Below the pieces are notes generated by a model. It was not told the origin of the DNA, did not search any database, and saw only the letters and a program-made list of their open reading frames with translations. A stretch of 11,710 bases of DNA. Source: Ilumatobacteraceae bacterium (lineage in GTDB: Bacteria > Actinomycetota > Acidimicrobiia > Acidimicrobiales > Ilumatobacteraceae). The stretch lies in NCBI GenBank assembly GCA_023253435.1, contig JALRGJ010000026.1, forward strand, positions 1 through 11,710, read 5' to 3'. The translations under genes and the position numbers were made by a program. Every line of letters starts with the position of its first letter. The stretch's first letter is position 1. Positions 7,224-11,710 of the stretch are shown piece by piece.

Positions 7224-8378
7224 ATGAAGATCAGACCACTTCTCGGAGTTGCTTTCGCTGCAACCCTCACGCTTGCAGCGTGTGGCGGCAGCGATTCAGC
7301 CTCCGATACAACAATGGCAACAGCAGCAGAAGGCGTTGACCTTGCGGCAGCAGGTTGCCCAGCAACTGTCACTATTCAAACCGACTGGAACCCAGAGGCT
7401 GAACACGGCAACTTGTACAACCTGATTGGACCGGGATACACCGTAGACACCGCCAAATTGGCAGTGACCGGAGACCTCATGGCCAGTGGCAAGACAACCG
7501 GCGTAAAGGTTCAAATTCGCGCAGGCGGACCAGCAATTGGATATGAGCAAGTAACTGCTCAGTTGTACAAGGACCCTGAGATTCTTCTTGGTTTCACCAG
7601 CACTGACGAACAAGTGAGCCACACCGTTGACAAGCCAACAATTGCTGTTGTGGCTCCGTTCAACATCAACCCACAAATCATCATGTGGGATCCAAACACA
7701 TATCCAGAAGTTAAGACCATTGCAGACCTCAAAAAGCCCGGTGTAAAAGTGCGCTTCTTTGATGGCGCTGCATACATGGACTACCTAATTGCAAGTGGAC
7801 AGCTCGATAAGAAGCAGACCGATGGCACCTACGATGGAACACCCGCTTCATTTATTGCCGCAGGTGGAAAAGATGCTCAACAAGGATTCGGTACTTCAGA
7901 GCCATATGCATATAAGAACCTCTTCAAGGACTGGGCAAAAGAGATTTCTTACCAGTACCTCCATGATGCAGGTTGGACCGCATACGCCCAGTCTCTTGGT
8001 GGAACACCAGAGAACATCGCTAAGTACGACTCTTGCTTAAAGGAATTAGTACCAGTTATTCAACAGGCAACCGTTGACTACATCGCATCACCAGATACCG
8101 CAAACGCGATCATCTTGGATGCTGTAGAGCAGTACAACAATGGTTGGACATACGATGCCGGACAAGCAACAGCCGCAGTTGCAAAGATGCAGGCTGACAA
8201 GCTTGTGGCAAACAGTCCAGATGGAACACTCGGATCGTTCGATCTTGATCGCGTAACCAAATTCATCGCAACTGCCACACCTGTTTACGAAGCAACTGGT
8301 GCAGAAGTAAAAGAAGGGCTAGTTGCTGAAGATGGAGTAACAAACAACTACCTCGATCCAAGCATCAAGCTCGGCTAA
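7224..8378 (+). CDS. ABC importer substrate-binding lipoprotein (NMT1/THI5-like fold)
   Basis: This is the solute-binding subunit anchored outside the membrane. The 384-residue protein has a lipoprotein signal: basic MKIRP, a hydrophobic stretch (6-17) and the lipobox LAAC with C20 as the lipidated residue. A Gly/Ser/Ala/Thr-rich tether (21-45) follows. The mature part opens with VTIQTDWNPEAEHGNLY (49-65), which resembles the 'DW.PN..H.G.Y' opening of ThiY/THI5 pyrimidine-precursor binders. A later region with IADLKKPGVKVRF (about 171-183) matches the 'DLKGKkV' segment of NitT/TauT-type binding proteins. It is the last gene before a strong terminator, directly behind its permease. The ligand cannot be read from sequence; an aromatic or heterocyclic compound is a reasonable guess. 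Confidence 0.9.
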   Translation: MKIRPLLGVAFAATLTLAACGGSDSASDTTMATAAEGVDLAAAGCPATVTIQTDWNPEAEHGNLYNLIGPGYTVDTAKLAVTGDLMASGKTTGVKVQIRAGGPAIGYEQVTAQLYKDPEILLGFTSTDEQVSHTVDKPTIAVVAPFNINPQIIMWDPNTYPEVKTIADLKKPGVKVRFFDGAAYMDYLIASGQLDKKQTDGTYDGTPASFIAAGGKDAQQGFGTSEPYAYKNLFKDWAKEISYQYLHDAGWTAYAQSLGGTPENIAKYDSCLKELVPVIQQATVDYIASPDTANAIILDAVEQYNNGWTYDAGQATAAVAKMQADKLVANSPDGTLGSFDLDRVTKFIATATPVYEATGAEVKEGLVAEDGVTNNYLDPSIKLG

Positions 8379-8390
8379 GAACAACTAAGG

Positions 8391-8421
8391 AAAGGAGGGG
8401 TCGAAAGACCCCTCCTTTTTT
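8391..8421 (+). terminator. Intrinsic (rho-independent) terminator
   Basis: A 12-bp perfect stem (8391-8402 with 8407-8418) is closed by a GAAA tetraloop and ends in six Ts (8416-8421). It lies 12 bases after the binding-protein stop and ends the importer operon. On the minus strand it lies 26 bases beyond the creatininase-family stop, but the run of Ts there is interrupted (TTTCCTT), so it would work less well in that direction. Confidence 0.93.
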
Positions 8422-8446
8422 ATGGATCTCATTCAGTCAAGAAGTT

Positions 8447-9223
8447 TCATCGACCAAAGTCAAACCGACTGATCTCACGTAGCGCTCCGGTCAGTCCTTC
8501 AACTGCAGACGTAAACATTGAGGCACCCAATTCACTGGTTGCGCCGGTGGGGTCGCCAATATGGCCCTCGGGGAAGAAATCGTTTGAAAGCCAGCCAAAC
8601 GACACTCTCCCACCGAATCGAACATGTTCGTTGTTCGACAGACCTTCGGGAACGCGCCTTATTGCTTTCGACATTTCGACTAACTCGGGTCGCAGATGCA
8701 ACATCACTGACGTCTCATCCAGCCCACCATGAACACCCATTCCAAGTTCATTGGCTCCTGAACTGCCCCCTTGATCAGCAGGCATATGGGGATGTGCCAG
8801 AAATGTTTGTAAACCGTGTTTCAATCTGACTTCTCTATTCATCATGGACATCAGGGCGCTATTTCCACCATGCCCATTGACAAATACGAGTTTTTTGGCC
8901 GACGTCATTGCAACACAGCGGGCAATATCGTCTATCACCGACATCAATGTTTGCGCCGATAACCAAAAAGTTCCCGCCGACCAGGCATGTTCATTCGATT
9001 TGGTGAAGGGAAGAGTGGGTAACAACCAAGCGTTCAATTCCTCCCCAATTTTCTCTACAGCGGAATGACTCACTGCTTCTGCCACCACAAAGTCGGTGTT
9101 AATGGGTAGATGAGGACCATGTTGCTCTATAGCGCCTAACGGCAACACAACGATTGACTCTGCAGATAATGCATCAGGAATTTCAGGAGCTCGTAAATCA
9201 GCAAGGAATCGAGACGATGACAT
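8447..9223 (-). CDS. Creatininase-family metal-dependent amidohydrolase
   Basis: Members cleave cyclic amides or formamides using two divalent metals; known ones include creatinine amidohydrolase, the archaeal FAPy deformylase and the mycofactocin peptidase MftE. The 258 residues are normal length. VVLPLGAIEQHGPHLPINTD (25-44) carries metal ligands E33, H35 and D44. VNGHGGN (115-121) carries H118, and GVHGGLDETS (163-172) contains the conserved E170. FFPEGHIGDPTGAT (216-229) is the usual C-terminal signature. The ATG at 9223 has AGG (9232-9234, minus strand) eight bases upstream. No mycofactocin genes surround it, so MftE is unlikely. It converges on the importer operon and diverges from an FAD oxidoreductase. 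A role in the same nitrogen-compound pathway is possible but unproven. Confidence 0.92.
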   Translation of the reverse strand: MSSSRFLADLRAPEIPDALSAESIVVLPLGAIEQHGPHLPINTDFVVAEAVSHSAVEKIGEELNAWLLPTLPFTKSNEHAWSAGTFWLSAQTLMSVIDDIARCVAMTSAKKLVFVNGHGGNSALMSMMNREVRLKHGLQTFLAHPHMPADQGGSSGANELGMGVHGGLDETSVMLHLRPELVEMSKAIRRVPEGLSNNEHVRFGGRVSFGWLSNDFFPEGHIGDPTGATSELGASMFTSAVEGLTGALREISRFDFGR

Positions 9224-9244
9224 ACATCAAACCTACTCCAGTGG
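9224..9244. promoter_or_regulatory. Very short divergent gap
   Basis: Only 21 bases separate the creatininase-family ATG from the TTG of the oxidoreductase gene. There is no room for two complete promoters, so their elements must lie within the opposing coding sequences. The minus strand reads GGAGTAGG here, the likely ribosome binding site for the amidohydrolase. The plus strand shows no Shine-Dalgarno sequence. Confidence 0.5.
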
Positions 9245-10816
9245 TTGAATAGACATGTGGTGAAGAGAACCAGTAGCGCTGATTTTGATGCGATAGTTAT
9301 CGGAGCTGGTCACAACGGATTACTCACCGCGGCCTATTTGGCCAAAGCCGGACTCACCACTCTTCTTATTGAGGCGCGCTCAGAAGTAGGTGGAACCGCC
9401 GCGAGTGAGTATTTTGCGGGGGCACGCGTCAACATTTGTAATTGCGACCACCTAACCGTGCGCACCACTCCAGTGATAGAAGAACTCCAACTTTCTACAT
9501 ACGGACTTGAATACATCAATATTGAGCCACCTCAATTGAATGGAGACTGGAACACAGGAAAACTCTGGCCACTCTGGAACAGTGTTGAGCAGACTCTCGA
9601 TGACTTGTCTCACATTCACCCTGAATCCGTAAATGGATATCGGCGCTACGCGCGTACCGCAGTTCCCGTAGCCAAACTGATTATTGAAGCTGCATCTCAC
9701 CCACCTACTAGAGGATCACTGATGGCAGATGTGATCAGACGCGGTGGACGTGGAGTTACCACCATGCTCAAGATGAGTCGGATGTCTGCTGCTGATGTCA
9801 TGCGTCAATTTTTTGATAACGAAGCAATCATTGGGCCGGCCATGGTGGAAGGACCAGTTGTGTGGGGCCTCTCCCCAGAGACTCCTGGCACCGGACTAGG
9901 CGCTGTTGCTTTCGCGATGCGACACCTTGCACATGTGGGACGACCAAAAGGTGGAAGTGGCATGCTCACTGAAAGCATCAAACAAAGCTTCCTGCACTCA
10001 GGTGGGCTTCTGCGAACCGGCACAAGAGCCGTTGGCATCGTATGTGAAGGTAGCCATGTACGCGCTGTACAAACGAGCGATGGCGCAACTGTGACTGCGC
10101 GGGTTGTGGTGAGCGCTTGTGACCCACACAAAACATTTTTACAGTGGCTCAAAAACCCGCCAGCAAAGGCTCAATCACTCATCCATCGATGGAGAAATAC
10201 CCCTACTGCTGAAGGATACGAATCAAAGATTGATGCCCTGACCACCGAAGCACCTGTGTACAAGGCACTTGAAGGGTCGCCGTTAGAGCACATTGCCTAC
10301 GGCGCAACAACAATTGTGAGCCCATCTCTTGCCGAACTTCACCGTGGATCACAGCTCATGCGAGAGGGGCGCACGATGCCACGGATGGCAATGCTTGCAA
10401 ACTCCCCTTCTGTCACAGATTCAACGCTGGCTCCAACCGGCAAACATGTTTTGAGTCTGGAGACTATTTATACGCCATATACATTCCAGGAGGGCTGGGA
10501 ATCATTGCAAGAACCAGAACGATGGCTTCGACAATACGGCGAACTGGTCCAACCGACCTTTCTCGACAGTATTGAACAATGGCGCGTAATGACTCCAGAC
10601 AAATATGAGACAGAGTTCCATCTCCCCAATGGTCATGCCACAAGTTTTGCGGGCGGTCCCTTAGCGGCATTTTTGGGCAAGCAACCCGAACTCACCAGAT
10701 ATCACACACCCATCAAAGGTTTATACCTCACTGGGGCAGCAACATTTCCCGGCGCCGGTGTCTGGGGTGCGAGTGGACGCAATACAGCGCTCGCCATTCT
10801 TAACGAATGGAAATAG
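9245..10816 (+). CDS. FAD-dependent oxidoreductase, phytoene-desaturase/PYROXD2-like
   Basis: This flavoprotein of the phytoene dehydrogenase/amine oxidase superfamily has 523 residues. The N-terminal Rossmann fold is clear: FDAIVIGAGHNGL (14-26), the acidic end of the second strand at LLIEA (40-44), then EVGGTAASE (47-55). The C-terminal FAD-binding segment GLYLTGAATFPGAG (492-505) followed by GASGRNTA (507-514) completes the cofactor site. Between lies a long variable substrate domain. Start choice is open: TTG 9245, GTG 9257 and GTG 9260 are all in frame, all precede the Rossmann strand, and none has a Shine-Dalgarno site; a leaderless transcript would fit. Its stop directly abuts the stop of the convergent phosphoribosyltransferase gene. 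No carotenoid genes are nearby, so a role other than phytoene desaturation is likely; substrate unknown. Confidence 0.88.
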   Translation: MNRHVVKRTSSADFDAIVIGAGHNGLLTAAYLAKAGLTTLLIEARSEVGGTAASEYFAGARVNICNCDHLTVRTTPVIEELQLSTYGLEYINIEPPQLNGDWNTGKLWPLWNSVEQTLDDLSHIHPESVNGYRRYARTAVPVAKLIIEAASHPPTRGSLMADVIRRGGRGVTTMLKMSRMSAADVMRQFFDNEAIIGPAMVEGPVVWGLSPETPGTGLGAVAFAMRHLAHVGRPKGGSGMLTESIKQSFLHSGGLLRTGTRAVGIVCEGSHVRAVQTSDGATVTARVVVSACDPHKTFLQWLKNPPAKAQSLIHRWRNTPTAEGYESKIDALTTEAPVYKALEGSPLEHIAYGATTIVSPSLAELHRGSQLMREGRTMPRMAMLANSPSVTDSTLAPTGKHVLSLETIYTPYTFQEGWESLQEPERWLRQYGELVQPTFLDSIEQWRVMTPDKYETEFHLPNGHATSFAGGPLAAFLGKQPELTRYHTPIKGLYLTGAATFPGAGVWGASGRNTALAILNEWK

Positions 10817-11311
10817 TTAAGCGTCCTTTACTAATCCTTCGCGCTTGACTACAGGATCTTTGTCGCTCCATGGGAAGTTGATCCACAGATCTGTTTTTTT
10901 CCACACATAGTCACACTGAACAACGGAATGTGACTTCTCATAGAGAACAGCAGACCGAACTTCCTTCACACGACCACGGAAGAAATCCTCAACAATTTTC
11001 AAAGTGTGCCCAGTGTCGGCAACATCATCGACAATTAGAACCCGAGCGAATCGAAGTTCCACAAGGTCTGGAACTGGTGGAAGAATCATTGGTACTGGAA
11101 GGCGCTCGTCAACGCCGGTATAAAACTCAACGTTCATCGTGTACAAGTTTTTTACCGCGAGCGCATAACCCAATGCCCCGGCCGCCAGAAGGCCGCCACG
11201 AGCGATCGCCAAAATAATGTCTGGTTCATAATCCGACTCTGCAACTTGAGTTGCAAGTTCGCGACTTGCTTCGCCGAATATTTCCCATGACATGATTTCG
11301 CGTTCGCTCAC
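10817..11311 (-). CDS. Phosphoribosyltransferase (purine-type, PRTase fold)
   Basis: Type I phosphoribosyltransferases transfer ribose-5-phosphate from PRPP, usually onto a purine or pyrimidine base. The 164-residue protein has the PRPP-binding signature VLIVDDVADTGHTL (91-104, with acidic D95 and D96) and a pyrophosphate-loop ARGGLL (37-42). The C-terminal YVWKKTDLWINFPWS (135-149) resembles the xanthine/hypoxanthine phosphoribosyltransferase-like group often annotated only as 'phosphoribosyltransferase' in actinobacteria. GTG at 11311 is given as start; ATG 11293 (at residue 7) is an alternative. GGGAG at 11326-11330 is 14 bases from the GTG. The gene may serve purine salvage. A tie to the nearby amidohydrolases is tempting, but it lies on the opposite strand with its own leader. 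Confidence 0.88.
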   Translation of the reverse strand: MSEREIMSWEIFGEASRELATQVAESDYEPDIILAIARGGLLAAGALGYALAVKNLYTMNVEFYTGVDERLPVPMILPPVPDLVELRFARVLIVDDVADTGHTLKIVEDFFRGRVKEVRSAVLYEKSHSVVQCDYVWKKTDLWINFPWSDKDPVVKREGLVKDA

Positions 11312-11325
11312 GTCATAAAACTAGT

Positions 11326-11330
11326 CTCCC
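11326..11330 (-). promoter_or_regulatory. Shine-Dalgarno-like GGGAG in the phosphoribosyltransferase leader
   Basis: GGGAG (minus strand) is nine bases from an ATG at 11316 that opens a two-codon frame (ATG ACG TGA). The TGA of that frame overlaps the GTG start at 11311. The rest of the 63-base gap (11312-11374) holds a GGAATTCC palindrome (11344-11351) but no clear promoter or terminator. Confidence 0.35.
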
Positions 11331-11374
11331 AACGCTGTTCTTTGGAATTCCGACAATGAACGAAATGTAAAAAT

Positions 11375-11710
11375 TCACGCCTGGTAGCGAGGAGGCCGCC
11401 CTTCAGATTTCGCACGACGTGTCTCCTGATAGTCATCAGAAAAAGAGGCCATGATCTGCTGACGATTTTCCATGTCGATAGCTGCCTGCATTCCAGGGAT
11501 CTCAAGAGCAGACCACATACCCTCTTTGGTTAAGGCAACACCTAGTGGCGTATTGAGCATGATTTCACCTGCCTTGGCATACGCAGCATCAAGCAGAGTG
11601 TCCCCTGGCAACACCTCGGTCACGAGTCCTATTCGATATGCCTCATCTGCATCAAAGAGACGCCCTGTCAGCATCAATTCCTGTGCTCTTGCTGCACCCA
11701 CGAGACGGGG
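11375..11710 (-). CDS. Enoyl-CoA hydratase/isomerase family protein, C-terminal part (runs off window)
   Basis: Crotonase-fold enzymes hydrate or isomerise enoyl-CoA esters. Only the last 111 codons plus the stop are present; the N-terminal half with the oxyanion-hole residues lies beyond base 11710. The visible part begins at PRLVGAARAQELMLTGRLFD, the well-known 'lpRlvG...A.el.LtG..~.A.eA...GLV' region of this family. It continues through AYRIGLVTEVLP and a helix with NTPLGVALTKEGMW, and ends ENRQQIMASFSDDYQETRRA with a GRPPRYQA tail, the usual 'F.ekR.P.F' terminus. It lies 63 bases upstream of the phosphoribosyltransferase gene on the same strand and may be co-transcribed. It adds to the acyl-CoA theme at both ends of the window. 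Confidence 0.93.
   Translation of the reverse strand, partial: PRLVGAARAQELMLTGRLFDADEAYRIGLVTEVLPGDTLLDAAYAKAGEIMLNTPLGVALTKEGMWSALEIPGMQAAIDMENRQQIMASFSDDYQETRRAKSEGRPPRYQA

Noticed and set aside
6887..7339. 150-codon plus-strand frame across the permease end and binding-protein start
   Set aside because: Its translation is low-quality (Ser/Arg/Cys-rich), and it overlaps two well-supported genes in other frames.
7296..7676. 126-codon minus-strand frame inside the binding-protein gene
   Set aside because: Antisense shadow with no domain and Cys-rich random-looking sequence.
3083..8378. Alkanesulfonate utilisation operon (SsuD plus SsuABC)
   Set aside because: The importer family and an LLM enzyme fit superficially, but the coupled CodA-type amidohydrolase and the ThiY-like binding-protein motif do not belong to that pathway, and no flavin reductase is present.
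8447..10816. Mycofactocin locus (MftE creatininase-family protein beside oxidoreductases)
   Set aside because: No radical-SAM MftC, precursor peptide MftA or glycosyltransferase is present; the oxidoreductase is phytoene-desaturase-like.
9245..10816. Carotenoid phytoene desaturase
   Set aside because: The fold matches but no other carotenoid gene is nearby, and the middle domain cannot be assigned; kept as a general FAD oxidoreductase.
1..11710. tRNA, rRNA, CRISPR, insertion sequence, phage or defence genes
   Set aside because: None seen: no cloverleaf-like segment, no regular short repeats, no transposase motif, and almost all sequence is taken by metabolic or transport genes.

Overview
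The window reads as a bacterial chromosome segment, probably from an actinobacterium of moderate GC content (about half by eye). An Acidimicrobiia-like or freshwater/marine actinobacterial source is my inference. It rests on the acyl-CoA dehydrogenase, acyl-CoA synthetase and enoyl-CoA hydratase genes, the LLM-class (F420/FMN-type) oxidoreductase, the lipobox-bearing binding protein, and the frequent GTG/TTG starts. Coding density is very high: ten protein genes, none of the gaps exceeding about 110 bases, and no RNA gene, insertion sequence or CRISPR array seen.

Layout. (A) 1-3001: a partial acyl-CoA dehydrogenase on the minus strand diverges from an acyl-CoA synthetase, which overlaps a glycerophosphodiester phosphodiesterase by one base. 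This looks like acyl chain activation and oxidation plus phospholipid head-group turnover. (B) 3083-8421: five plus-strand genes follow: an LLM-class flavin monooxygenase, a cytosine-deaminase-like (CodA-type) amidohydrolase starting one base after it, and an ABC importer of the nitrate/taurine/ThiXYZ type (ATPase, permease, lipoprotein binding protein). The set ends in a strong intrinsic terminator. An 8-bp perfect inverted repeat lies in front of the ATPase gene and may be an operator. (C) 8447-10816: a creatininase-family metal amidohydrolase (minus) is divergent from a phytoene-dehydrogenase-like FAD oxidoreductase (plus), with only about 21 bases between the starts. (D) 10817-11710: a PRPP-binding phosphoribosyltransferase (minus) abuts the oxidoreductase stop codon to stop codon, and the C-terminal part of an enoyl-CoA hydratase (minus) runs off the window.

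The most interesting idea is that block B, perhaps with the creatininase-family protein, is an uptake and ring-processing module for a small nitrogen heterocycle or amide (pyrimidine-, creatinine- or hydantoin-like). The importer would bring the compound in, the CodA-type enzyme would deaminate or hydrolyse it, and the flavin monooxygenase would oxidise it. The family calls are well supported by motifs. The joint pathway and its substrate are inference.
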